Part shown: piece after piece, positions 46,901 through 54,480 of the stretch
Position numbering within the stretch: position 1 is the first letter of the stretch
Layout: each line of letters starts with the position of its first letter
NCBI GenBank assembly: GCA_031763025.1
Contig: JASSKH010000001.1
Span: forward strand, 5,806,024-5,870,023
Length of the DNA: 64,000 nucleotides
DNA from: Macrocystis pyrifera
Taxonomy: Eukaryota; Sar; Phaeophyceae; Laminariales; Laminariaceae
Direction: 5' to 3'
Notes under the pieces: model-generated
The model's input: the letters and a program-made list of their open reading frames with translations, nothing else
Databases searched by the model: none
What the model was told of the DNA's origin: nothing
Made by a program: the position numbers and the translations under genes

Positions 46901-47552
46901 AGTTGAGAGAGGCGTTGTTTCGTGTTTACAGTACAGCTGCACCCCGGTGGCTTGGCAGGTGGTCCACGTGCCTACGATCAATTTCGTGCGTGCGTTGAAA
47001 AGTATCACCGAGTGCATACTCGTCGTACACAGGTAATGTAATACGGACTTTTTTTTTCTTTCATACCATGGTATAAAAATTGATTACGAGGGTAGCGGAA
47101 AGCGCGAAAGCGTGAGTTAGCTCTATTCGATGAAAATCGACTAGCAGTGGGAACGCTGTTGAACCCTACGTATGCGCGACAAAAAACGAAGACACGTACC
47201 GGGGGGGAGAAGGGATTGTGACCACGCCTTGTCCAGAAGAAGACCGCTGAGGGTAGAGAGAAAGCGATGAATTTAGAAAAACAAAAAACTAAAACTAAAA
47301 AAAAGTCGCGAAGGATCGTACGTAAGAGCAGGTACATACGCACGTACACGAACATACCTTGTTTTGCCGGAAAAGCTCTCCAATCATCGTCGAGCCCGAC
47401 CTAGCCTCCGCCATTATCAGCATGCCGATCGGACGTGCAGCTTCGGGTTCGGCAGGCCCGTCCTCTGCCTGTGCTTGTCCAGTCATGTTCGGCTCCGCGG
47501 CTGCTGCTAAGGCTGCCATGCCCATCAAAAACGCGATGTTTAGGGACTTCAT
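23238..47552 (-). CDS. Carbohydrate sulfotransferase, six exons, 423 residues
   Basis: PAPS-dependent sulfotransferases move sulfate from PAPS to sugar hydroxyls, usually in the Golgi lumen. Exons on the minus strand are 47552-47358, 30801-30719, 29444-29280, 25788-25594, 24557-24501 and 23814-23238. All five introns are GT-AG and every junction keeps phase. Assembled order: signal peptide or anchor (residues 1-19), PAPS 5'-phosphosulfate loop RSGST (51-55), FFEPCR partner motif (71-76), [15 protein letters not shown], 3'-phosphate motif LVRDPRG with the conserved Ser at 186 (176-186), VRYED (236-240), and a C-terminal WRTLMPEQD region. The motif order and length fit Golgi carbohydrate sulfotransferases. 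A basic, Ser/Gly-rich insert of ~85 residues sits in the last exon. No frame break is seen, so the gene looks intact. Substrate cannot be told; fucoidan-type glycans would be a guess. The alternative is separate gene pieces, but junction fit argues for one gene. Confidence 0.85.
24501..24557 (-). CDS. Sulfotransferase exon 5 (57 nt)
   Basis: A small exon coding [18 protein letters not shown], between acceptor TTTGCGTGCAG and donor GTGGGG. It links the region after LVRDPRG to VRYED, where the family has a Cys-containing helix. Phase fits both neighbours. C-runs lie 32-65 bases upstream of its acceptor. Confidence 0.75.
25594..25788 (-). CDS. Sulfotransferase exon 4: 3'-phosphate-binding region
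   Basis: The acceptor TTTACCCCCAG completes Lys with exon 3. The exon reads [12 protein letters not shown], then [19 protein letters not shown], the PAPS 3'-phosphate motif with its Arg and Ser. Donor GTGAGA. The acceptor is preceded by TCC repeats and a 50-nt C homopolymer. Confidence 0.9.
25823..25872 (+). repeat. G50 homopolymer (C50 on the sense strand of the sulfotransferase gene)
   Basis: Fifty consecutive G on the plus strand followed in transcript order by five TCC triplets and the exon 4 acceptor 34 bases away. It occupies the polypyrimidine-tract position of intron 3. Confidence 0.9.
25890..27280. other. Intron 3 sequence without recognised features
   Basis: Several short frames on both strands lack family motifs. 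A (TTCCTCCTC)-like pyrimidine patch lies at 26985-27010. Nothing else recognised. Confidence 0.4.
27283..27352. mobile_element. Short palindromic element, copy 1
   Basis: GACTGCAGTCCCGTTTCGGG at the left pairs with CCCCCAAAGCGGGACTGCA at the right. A second copy lies at 62384-62463. Confidence 0.65.
27371..27633. mobile_element. hAT-like non-autonomous element (263 bp)
   Basis: Terminal inverted repeats TAGGGCTGGGCAC and GTGCCCAGCCCTA are exact over 13 bases. Flanking octamers CTGAAACA and CTAAAAAC are a weak 8-bp duplication. TIR sequence and 8-bp TSD size point to hAT. No coding frame. Confidence 0.6.
27765..27830 (+). repeat. Degenerate (TCTG)n microsatellite
   Basis: Repeats of CTGTCTGTCTGTGTGT over about 65 bases. 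Confidence 0.9.
27905..28300 (+). repeat. ~115 bp minisatellite, about 3.5 units
   Basis: Recurring words are GAGTGCGTTTGGATAC, TCGGATAAATGTCCGAACG and TCCACATAG, spaced by ~110-120 bases and diverged. Confidence 0.75.
28335..28615 (+). repeat. AAGGACATCGGATAAGTT minisatellite
   Basis: About 16 units of 15-19 bases alternate GATAAGTGAAGGACATC and GGATAAGTTAAGGACAT forms. Confidence 0.9.
29280..29444 (-). CDS. Sulfotransferase exon 3
   Basis: Acceptor ATCATTTGCAG. The first base completes Arg, then [17 protein letters not shown], which continues the CL-x-L-x-R helix of exon 2, and ends VDTCMKS plus two bases before GTGAGC. A C-rich run (plus-strand G-run 29489-29509) lies 45 bases upstream of the acceptor. 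Confidence 0.8.
30719..30801 (-). CDS. Sulfotransferase exon 2: FFEPCR region
   Basis: The acceptor CTCTCGCGACAG lets exon 1 FRQNK join [12 protein letters not shown] with no lost residue. This matches the family, where the PAPS loop is followed within ~10 residues by an acidic-Pro motif. Ends CLAFLQ plus two bases before GTGCGG. Confidence 0.85.
31187..31242 (+). repeat. G-rich homopolymer tract
   Basis: Runs of G interrupted by two A in about 55 bases. A further G16 run lies near 31360-31375. Both are in intron 1 of the sulfotransferase gene. Confidence 0.9.
31904..32232 (-). mobile_element. tRNA-derived SINE, copy 1, with (AT)n tail
   Basis: On the minus strand it has a tRNA-like head with CCACCGG..GGCTTGGTAGGTGGTCC and a B-box-like GGTTCAAGTCTCACCGAG. 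The family body follows (GCGGAAAGCGCGAAAGCG, ATGAAAATCGACGAGCAG, CCTATGCGCGA, GGTAAAACCTCCTACGAG). The tail is TATATATA in place of A. Confidence 0.85.
32690..33000 (+). mobile_element. LINE 3'-end fragment 1
   Basis: AAGTACCAGGCGG, GACCCTGGCTGTGCTACTCG, CATAAACTGCTGCCGCTACC and AGTCTTTTCAAGTGTCTGCC match 43355-43590 in order. Ends in a T-rich, (TA)n stretch. No RT remains. A possible continuation (CATGGAATGTGTGCGTCGTG) lies at 33865-33962. Confidence 0.8.
33002..34112. repeat. Inverted pair of the GTCAGCTGTGAGTTCGAC repeat around a SINE
   Basis: 33002-33115 and the reverse complement of 33985-34112 share CTGTGAGTTCGACTGATT, TACTCAACTTTGCAAGCTG and CGTCTATATCCCATTTTTACC-like sequence. Further single copies lie at 15045-15111 and 47765-47833. 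The inner segment holds SINE copy 2 and a LINE scrap. Confidence 0.75.
33143..33483 (+). mobile_element. tRNA-derived SINE, copy 2, with poly-A tail
   Basis: The head CCCCGGTGGCTTGGTAGG has an A-box-like TGGCTTGGTAGG, and GAGTTCGAGTCTCACC is a B-box match. The body is as in copy 1. An A-run of about 28 ends it at 33483, as expected for retroposition. Confidence 0.9.
34845..35395 (-). repeat. Unclassified ~550 bp repeat, copy 2
   Basis: Reverse-complement partner of 18125-18650. It lies just outside the left end of the giant inverted repeat. Confidence 0.75.
36531..36635. mobile_element. TTACGGGGG-family MITE inside the left arm
   Basis: 105 bp with near-perfect TIRs (TTACGGGGGTCCATAGTTAA at the left, its complement at the right) and TA duplications at 36529 and 36636. 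The matching place in the right arm (about 39975-40000) lacks it. Confidence 0.92.
37125..37200 (-). repeat. tRNA-like patch in the left arm (partner at 39283-39356)
   Basis: On the minus strand CCGAGGTTCGACTCGCACC is a good B box. The right-arm partner reads the same on the plus strand and is followed by a T10 run, like a pol III terminator. Stems are imperfect, so probably not a functional tRNA. Confidence 0.35.
41069..41192 (+). repeat. 62 bp tandem duplication
   Basis: CTGCAGGTAAGTCTGAGGTC through CATTACACCAATTACTAGC to CATGCCCCTAT occurs twice. Part of it is the uninterrupted form of the site that flanks the PIF element at 48.5-49.2 kb. Confidence 0.9.
41251..43075 (+). pseudogene. 5'-truncated LINE reverse transcriptase
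   Basis: Frame 1 is open from 41251 to the TAG at 43033 except for one TGA at 41773-41775, which falls at a position normally Trp. Motifs: [51 protein letters not shown], the [11 protein letters not shown] block and the catalytic YADD (41989-42000). [10 protein letters not shown] and a long C-terminal region with [10 protein letters not shown] follow. This is a non-LTR retrotransposon RT that copies its own RNA at a nicked target. No endonuclease domain lies upstream, as expected for 5' truncation. The C-terminus is basic and Gly/Arg-rich with a G9 run. Confidence 0.92.
43300..43760 (+). mobile_element. LINE 3'-end fragment 2
   Basis: Matches 32690-33000 from GACAGGGTAGCAAGGTACC to GTGTCTGCCACGTCCCC and then a T-rich tail with CATGGAATGTGTGTGTCGTG, also present at 33905. 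It follows the longer LINE copy directly. Confidence 0.8.
43763..44142. mobile_element. ~380 bp foldback element with (CAA)n in the loop
   Basis: The left arm (TATCTCTGTGGCGTAGC, GAACGGTTTAATGTGAAGAA) pairs with the right arm (TTCTTCACATTAAACCGTTC, GACACAGAGATAA). The loop carries a (ACA)n run near 43910-43940. A solo arm lies at 8838-8985. No coding. Confidence 0.85.
44560..45005 (-). pseudogene. LINE RT C-terminal fragment, minus strand
   Basis: The frame reads [20 protein letters not shown], then [21 protein letters not shown] and a Gly/Arg-rich end. It matches the C-terminus of the copy at 41.3-43.0 kb at about 75-80% of residues. Only the end of the protein is present. Confidence 0.88.
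45006..46100. other. Intron 1 stretch, little recognised
   Basis: CCCGAAGGGGAACCTTGTA at 45293-45315 resembles the right terminus of the giant inverted repeat, including the TA. The frame 45510-45720 reads protein-like ([16 protein letters not shown]) but has no family signature. Confidence 0.4.
46110..46215 (+). repeat. ~100 bp repeat shared with the LTR element at 50.2 kb
   Basis: CGTGATTTTGATAAAATCTG through CCCCGAAGCCTCCGTAAAC to CATATAATCACCTCAAAAAA is almost identical to 50218-50310. Confidence 0.9.
46941..47304 (+). mobile_element. tRNA-derived SINE, copy 3
   Basis: CCCCGGTGGCTTGGCAGG head with a damaged B box. The body has GCGGAAAGCGCGAAAGCG, ATGAAAATCGACTAGCAG and ACACGTACCGGGGG. 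Tail is A-rich (AAAACAAAAAACTAAAAC). It ends only ~53 bases inside intron 1 from the exon 1 donor of the sulfotransferase gene, in the opposite orientation. Confidence 0.88.
47358..47552 (-). CDS. Sulfotransferase exon 1: signal peptide and PAPS loop
   Basis: 65 codons from ATG 47552. The hydrophobic start [19 protein letters not shown] is followed by an acidic, Ala/Pro-rich spacer with an NMT glycosylation sequon and then [19 protein letters not shown]. The donor is GTATGT. An in-frame alternative start 26 codons upstream (47630) is less likely because it would bury the signal peptide. Confidence 0.85.
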
Positions 47553-48395
47553 TTGATGTGTGTCGTGTATGTTTCGGCTCCGATCTTCGGACGCGTGACT
47601 ATAGCCTGGGAGCGAGAAGTCTCTCAACACTGACCGTAGGCAGCGGATGTCGACCAGGTTAGCGAAATTTCTCTTGTTCGCTGGAAGCAGCTGGTAGTCG
47701 TGTAGCTAGTTTGGCAGATGGTTTTATGGGATGATTTGTCCAATGTCTCTGGTGTTTTTATAAAAAACTAAGAACGCACGTCAGCTGTGAGTTCAACCGA
47801 TCGGCAGATCAATCAATACTCAACTTTGCAAGCTGCGTGAACTGCGCGGGTTTTCTCTGGTGTTTGCGAAGTTCCGATTACAATTGGGTTATATTCCATG
47901 ACTATTTGTTGTCGTCAGCAGTGACATTGTCCCGTGACAAGTAGTCACTGCGGATTGGAATGCAAGGCCCGTGCCTCGCACACTCTCTCTTCCTCTTCCA
48001 TCATCGTTGACGGTTGTTCGTGAGATCGTCCGTACCGATCCTATACCAAAACCTGGCGTGTCCTACACGCTACACCCTCTAAGAAAGGGAAGTGCCACAG
48101 ATGTCGAGTCGAACCTGGGGGTCCTCCCCACATTTGGCGTATTTCTATTCTCCCGATCCCAAAAAATAATCAACTTCCCAAAATAAGGACCCAAAATCGG
48201 CTCATACATATGGGTCATATCTTCACAAAATTTTCGGGTTGGGTTTGGCTTCTTCGGTTTCGATTATGATCATAGCTTCATTGGCCAGGACAACCCGGAG
48301 ATGCCCCGGGCGCATGAAACATGGTATTTGGCAAGAATTCATTCGAACTCACAACTCCCATCGGGCAAAACCAATGGGGACAATGGGAATGACTA
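47553..48395. other. Upstream flank of the sulfotransferase gene
   Basis: Presumed 5' UTR and promoter side, but no TATA box or initiator could be assigned. It holds a GTCAGCTGTGAGTTCAAC repeat (47765-47833), and from 48340 a ~55 bp segment (CTCCCATCGGGCAAAACC) shared with 59145-59190. Confidence 0.4.
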
Positions 48396-48430
48396 TTACG
48401 GTGGACCATAGTAAATGGGTAAATTTCAAA
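48396..48430 (+). mobile_element. Left end of a TTACGGGGG-family MITE
   Basis: TTACGGTGGACCATAGTAAA after GACTA matches the complete copy at 59191, including its left flank. The right end is replaced by an A/T run. Confidence 0.7.
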
Positions 48431-48483
48431 ATTTAAAAAAAAAAAAAATATATATATAGGTCGCGCCTCATTACCACCAATTA

Positions 48484-49238
48484 GGGCCATTCCTAACGAA
48501 AAAAAAAAAAAAATCACGATTCGTGATTTTTAGGCATGCCAAAAGATCACGATCCGTGATATTTCAGTTCTAACGAAAAAAGCCGAAAAACGTCGCGTTT
48601 CGTGATATTTTCAAATAGTTAAAGTTCTGATATTTCAAACCCAACGTTTTTTGGGGGTGTGGAGCAAACTCTCGAGAGTGGGGCACGGCCAGGCCGGGCT
48701 GGGCCGTCCGCCCCTCGCCCAGCCCGTGACATACTCGAATCGCGGGCCGAAGCCTGACCCAGCCTGCGAGATTCCAACTTCACCGGCCGTCGGCCAAGCT
48801 CGTTTCGCGAGATTCCATCTCGCAGGCCGTCTGCCCCGCCTGGCCTGTGACATCCCCAGGTCATTTTCGCTTTTGTCTTCCAGCAGTGGCTCCTCCTCCT
48901 GGAAATTTCGAGGCCACAACCTCCTCGTTAGCCCGCGCCCAGCGGTATCTTTGGGCAGCCGCCCGTTGTCCACAAGCGGCGTACGAAGCAGAGTCTGCCA
49001 TGCCCCTATGCCGACCATCGGATACCGTTGGTGCACGTGGGTTGCGTAGTGCCTTGATCAGGCGTATTTTGAGACACGACAAATGTCACGAATCGTGATT
49101 TTGTTTTTTTTTAGGGAAAAGCTAAAAAAATTGGTGTCATGAATCGTGATTTTTTTTGTCCTGATTCACGACAAAAAAATCATGATTCACGACAAAAATA
49201 TCACGAATCGTGATTTTTTTGTTCGTTAGGAGTGGCCC
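48484..49238. mobile_element. PIF/Harbinger-type non-autonomous element (755 bp)
   Basis: TIRs GGGCCATTCCTAACGAA (left) and TTCGTTAGGAGTGGCCC (right) are flanked by TTA on both sides, the PIF/Harbinger target duplication. Just inside both ends are ATCACGATTCGTGAT-type palindromes, repeated singly and in pairs (48513-48600, 49085-49220), likely transposase contact sites. The GC-rich middle has no convincing gene. Confidence 0.9.
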
Positions 49239-49321
49239 TTACTAGTAATAACGGTTTTTGCTTTTTGAGTTCCACCTAACGAAACCCAGCTCTACGAGTA
49301 CTCGTAGGCAGACTGTGCCTG

Positions 49322-49764
49322 TGTTATGGGTTTAGACCGTTTCAGGAGTTACGACGACTTGCGTTTTTGTATCAGCAGGGGCCGCGTCATTTACGGCCCC
49401 TCCCCCATTTGTGGATTGCCACTCTTTCTCGCTCCTCTTCGGCGGTCCTACGTGTTGCCTCGGTCATCGCTCTCGACCGGAGGCTCAAAGCAATCAGTTT
49501 ACCATCTACATACCTGGGAGACCTTCTCCCTAGCGTCAGAAGCACGCTATACCCCTCTGGGACACGTGCGAGCCCACGTCTCGACTCGGTTGGATCGTGG
49601 CCAGACTTGAGGTTGGTCTTATTATTTGCATGTGTTGTAATCCTGCTCTATCCGGTATCTGAAGCGGACTGTCAACGGCTGATCCTTCGAATAGGCTCAT
49701 GCCCGTACTGCTTGCCTCATCCTGACACAAGACCTCATGACCTATACGCTCCCGATCCACATCA
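49322..49764 (+). repeat. 5' LTR of the LARD-like element
   Basis: Starts TGTTATGGGTTTAGACC and ends GATCCACATCA. Open frames across it are duplicated in the 3' LTR and carry no domain. Confidence 0.92.
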
Positions 49765-49782
49765 TGGTGTCCAATGCGAGAC
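49765..49782 (+). other. Primer-binding site TGGTGTCCAATGCGAGAC
   Basis: Lies immediately after the 5' LTR and begins with TGG, fitting a tRNA 3' CCA end. Which tRNA primes cannot be told here. Confidence 0.7.
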
Positions 49783-50217
49783 ACGCGCTTGCACGCACTG
49801 GGGATCGTTCTACGCATCCCACTCTGTTTTGTTTTTTATTTTTGTGCGGGACCCTGAGATCTCTCTGGGTTTTATGCACACGAGGATACGTACAGCAGCA
49901 ATATAGCATGCGATACTTGCTGCTGTGCTGCTGTACTACAGCAGTATTAAAATAGCAGTCCTGCTGTTTTGTTTTTTATTTTTTCGTTTTGCCTCGAATG
50001 TTTTCGCTTTGTTTTTCGGGGGAGGCAACGGACACACTCAGGAGCATATAATGCCCTGGCGTGTGTCTTATCTCTTGGTTCTAACGGCTACCCTATCCAG
50101 TTCTGTTTGCCCCTTTGCACTTTGAGGCTTTGTTGGGATGGCACAGGTGGGAGTCCAAAGCTTGCAGCACACTCGTTAGGCCCCCACCCTTTTCTTTCCA
50201 CCGGCAGCGATAAAAAG

Positions 50218-50405
50218 CGTGATTTTGATAAAATCTGATCAGAAACGGGACTAGATACCCCGAAGCCTCCGTAAACAGCCATATAATCACCTCAAAAAAA
50301 ATTGCATAAGATCTACCCCGAAGCCTCCGTAAACAGCCATATAATCACCTCAAAAAAAATTGCGTAAACAGCCATATAATCACCTCAAAAAAAATTGCAT
50401 AAGAT
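50218..50405 (+). repeat. Tandem triplication inside the LARD-like element
   Basis: The unit CCCCGAAGCCTCCGTAAAC...CACCTCAAAAAAAATTGC is repeated two and a half times; the first unit also occurs at 46120-46210. Confidence 0.9.
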
Positions 50406-51487
50406 ATAATTTCAGTGTACGATTATTCGACAGCACAATATAATTATAAAAATATCATTATTGGCAAATATTTATTTATTTTCCGGATTCGGGGAGAACA
50501 AATGAATGAAAAGCAAAAGCCCGAACGTGATGTGACCTGTGGTTTGTGCGGCCCCGAGTGTGCTCGCTTTAGTGACTCCCGGGCCGGGTATCCACTTGCC
50601 ATCTGTCTGTCTGCGCGTCCGCTGCTGTCGCCGTACGCCACTCGTCGCTATCGCGACGCGTGGCTCTGCATTGCTGCGAACGCAGCACTTGCTCCACTTT
50701 CTCTGCTGTGGGCACTACCCACAAGTGCCTGCAGCAGGATTGACGGGGAGATACCTCTTGGTCTAAATGTACGATTATTTTTACAGAGTAGTTACTCTGT
50801 ACCAGGTATGCATATATTTATGTTGTGCGAGCTACTATTAATACTAGTGCTGTAGATCGAGGTCAGGTCTCGAAATGTTGGTTGGTTGCGTTCGACGTGA
50901 ACATATTATCAAAGATCCAGCTCGTACGACGTACCTTTTGGGTCGAGTTGTGACGTATCAATACGACAGAAAAATGACTACGATATCAAGATCCTACAGA
51001 TATCTTGCTTTCCAGTGGTAAAAGTGACAAGTAGGAGCGACCTACTTCGTCAAAGTTGTTGTCGTTGTTCTCACATTTAATTCATCGCCATAATAAAAAA
51101 CAATGCAGTTCGTGGTCGCAGGACATGAGAATACCTGGTACCTCGGTAAGGCACTTGTTAATTATTACTCAAGTATACAGCAGTATAGACCCACCAATAA
51201 GAACCTGATGGAAACAAGAAGCTCACTGTTTCAAGGACGCCAAGAAATTGCATCGAGATGATGCGCTCCGCGGAAGTTACGTCTTCTTCAATAAATAGTA
51301 TTATACCCGGTACCTGGTACCTGGTACGTGTTGTTTGTCGCTGTTGGTCCTGTTTGTTTTATTATGTATTTCCTCTTGTTTTCGCGCTATACCTTTATGC
51401 CCTCATCTGCCATGGTGTCAGAAAGGAGAGATTAGGCCAGTGCCTCGTGGAAAGCGAATGGTTTCGTCAACTAAGCTTACACGGGGT

Positions 51488-51949
51488 CTGCGCCTATCCT
51501 ACCTATCTGGCATGCGTTTTGTGTTTATTGGAGATGGGTCTGTGCCTTGTGGGGACATAATTTTGGTCTTGAATCGAGCCTCCACAAGGTCTGTGCCTGT
51601 CCGCCTTGCACCTGTTGTTGAGATGGGTCTGTGCCTTGTGGGGACATGGCTATGGTCTTGAACCGAGCCTCCACAGGGTCTGTGCCTGTCGTACCTGTAC
51701 CTTTATAATATTTTACGTCTGCGCCTATCCTACCTATCTGGCATGCGTTTTGTTTTTATTGGAGATGGGTCTGTGCCTTGTGGGGACATAGTTATGGTCT
51801 TGAACCGAGCCTCCACAAGGTCTGTGCCTGTCCTCCTTGCACCTGTTGTTGAGATGGGTCTGTGCCTTGTGGGGACATGGCTATGGTCTTGAACCGAGCC
51901 TCCACAGGGTCTGTGCCTGTCCTACCTATACCTGTTTATTGTTGTATAG
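51488..51949 (+). repeat. Two 231 bp repeats, each with two ~85 bp subunits
   Basis: The units start at 51488 and 51719 with CTGCGCCTATCCTACC. Inside each, GATGGGTCTGTGCCTTGTGG..GAGCCTCCACA occurs twice, so the array is hierarchical. Related single words continue to about 52040. Confidence 0.9.
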
Positions 51950-52943
51950 GAGAGATAGGTCTGTGCCTCGTGGAAGTGGTGCCGTGTCTTTACCCGTCGC
52001 GGGAGACAGAAACGAACTTCCACGAGGTCTGCGCCTGTCCTACTTACACGGTCTGTTAGTATGCTCTCTACAATTATACTTCTTTTATTCAGGACAAAAA
52101 TATTTTCCCTTTTTATTTGTAATTTTTAGGTGCACCTATCCATTTCGTGTGCCCGAAGACGGAGAATAAATAATTCTCTCTATTTCCAGTACGAAATAAT
52201 TAAATTGAAATTGGGGTCAATTTAGTTTTATGCATTTCCCACCTGGATTATAATTACTTGTCGATTCGTTTATACATTGTTGGTGTGTTATGCTGCTCTG
52301 CTGCTGGTTGCACTGATTTCCGCGTGTATCGGTGCTGATATTCGCGCTTATCTCGTTATGCGGCTCTGCTGCTGGTTGCACTATTTTTCCCGCTTTCATC
52401 GGTACTGACATTTTCATCGTTTTTATGTTCCGTCATCGCAACATGTTTCTGCAATGACGGGCGAGCGGGAGTGGCGGCCGCATGCATTAATAATTTTCCT
52501 AATTCATCTTGTGGGTGCACGCATATTGTATGGGTTTGTCTCAGCTTGGGAGGACCGTTGTTGCTGTCTCCATTAGGCAGAGAGATAGCAACAAGGTCTC
52601 TGGAATACTGAAACGTTCGGCTAATATACCCCGCCGCTTCCAGCATGCTGTGCGGGCAGCTAAAGATGAGCACTCTCGTATTACCGCGTATATTAATGTG
52701 CTTACCAGCTGTTAATTTGCCGACGTTCCCGTGTTCCACTGTTCGCGTTCTTTGTCTTATCTTGACATTCGCTTGCCATGCCTGTCTTCATCTCCGCTGC
52801 TGTCGCCGTACGCCACTCGTCGATGGCGCGACGCGTGACTCTGCGTCGCTGCGAACGCGGCATCTCTTGTTTTATGCTCTGTGTTTGTTTTTTTTCGTTT
52901 GTGTGTCTGTTTGACTATTTGTCCATTCCTCGGATAGAGAGTG

Positions 52944-53265
52944 GATGTCCAGAGTGGTTGGGGTCTGCGCCTATTGGGACCGTTGTTGCTGCCTCCCATG
53001 CTGAAGGGGGACGGCAACCAGGCCCCTCTAGGTCTGTGCCTTAGCCACGGGGCTTTTACCTGTTTGTCGTTCAATTTTGTGTCGTTCGTCCGTTTGTTTC
53101 TTTGGATGTCCAGAGTGGTTGGGGTCTGCGCCTATTGGGACCGTTGTTGCTGCCTCCCATGCTGAAGGGAGACGGCAACCAGGCCCCTCTAGGTCTGTGC
53201 CTTAGCCACGGGGCTTTTACCTGTTTGTCGTTCAATTTTATGTCGTTCGTCCGTTTGTTTCTTTG
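52944..53265 (+). repeat. Two 161 bp tandem repeats
   Basis: GATGTCCAGAGTGGTTGGGG, GGCAACCAGGCCCCTCTAGG and CCTGTTTGTCGTTCAATTTT recur in order at 52944 and 53105. Confidence 0.92.
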
Positions 53266-53719
53266 CTCCTCTGTTTGTTCTTGTTTGTTCTATTCGCTTT
53301 TATTGTTTGTTTGGTCGTTTGTTTTGCTTGTGTATTTGTTTCTTGCGAACCCGCTTGCCCGTGCATCCGCTCGCACTGACTGTGACCTTTACTGACACCC
53401 GCACTCCGTCGCATGTGTCCCGCAGTTTGATGCCGTCCCGTGTGCGCTGTGCGTGCGTGTCCGTCGTGGTTATTTTAGTTCCTTATCACTACGTTATTTT
53501 CTGTTCATTTTTTGGCGGGTGAAGGACGCATCAAGGAAACTATTGCCCTGACATGTGTGTTATAGCCTGGACCTGACTGTTAGGCTCGCCAGTTGCCTGG
53601 ACCTGACTCTCAGGTTCTCCAGTTCTCTTTGTTTCTCCCGTTCGCGTCTTTTTTTTCCACTCTCGTTGACGGGGGGAGGGCGACGCGTTCGTCGGAAGCC
53701 TGCAACGGCATGAAGTCAC

Positions 53720-54480
53720 CGAGATCAACCAAGTGGCTCAAATATCACCAACCCGATATCCTTCACGCGAAGGCACCGGAACGATACCCATCTGGGTCAG
53801 CCTTGCCCCTGTTTCCGTTAGGCAGTAGGTGTCGCTCTATGAAAATACTTTAATGGCGATCTCAGACGGCAGAATCAGGTGTACGATTGCAGAGACCGCT
53901 ACTGGCGAATACGCTACAGCAACCAGAACTGGGAGGAGCTGACCAGCCGCGAGATGGAGCAGTTGAAGAGCGGAAGCGATTATCGAGCGTCAAGCGCAGT
54001 GGACCGCTTCCTCGCTTCCCATGCGCCGTTTCCTTTCTGTCTCGCTTGCCGGTATACCGTTCCCTCGCTTTTCCGCGCGTTGTTCCCTCTATACTCGGCG
54101 TACGCTATTGCCTCGCTTTCCCGTGTACCGCTCCCTTGCACCGATGTCTTGTCCGTGCGCCACTCCCTCACTTCGACGCCGTGCGTTGTCTCGCCCCGGA
54201 ATCTTGCCCCGTCCGCCGCTCGCTGCGCCGCTCCCTCGCTCCGGCACCGTGCGTTCCCTCGCTCCGGTATCTCGTCCGTCCATCGCTCGCTTGCGCCCGT
54301 GCGCTGCTTTCTTGCCCCGATGCCTTGATCGTACGAGGTACTGCCCAACGACCAGAATTGGAAGGAGTTGACCAGCCGTTATACGGAGCGGTCGAAGACC
54401 TAAAGCGATACTGTGCGTTCGCCGAGGAGGCGAAGATCTTCGACTTCTGCCCTTCGTTGTTTTGTGTTTTTGTATGAAAC
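53720..54480 (+). other. Interior segment with short protein-like stretches
   Basis: The words YWRIRYSNQNWEELTSREME (near 53900-53965) and a decayed second occurrence (QNWKELTSRYTE, near 54350) look like a degraded Tudor-type D/N-W-E-E-L-T motif. Between them lies CTCGCTTTCC/CCTCGCTCC-rich low-complexity sequence. Too broken to call a gene. Confidence 0.3.

Noticed and set aside
48651..49049. GC-rich plus-strand frame inside the PIF element
   Set aside because: Low-complexity Pro/Arg/Ala composition, opposite strand equally open, no transposase motif.
49326..49610. 94-codon frame duplicated at 55240
   Set aside because: It lies within the LTR and is repeated because the LTR is repeated.
51258..52169. 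Frames over the 231 bp repeats of the LARD-like element
   Set aside because: Repeat translations lacking any retroelement domain; frames broken between units.
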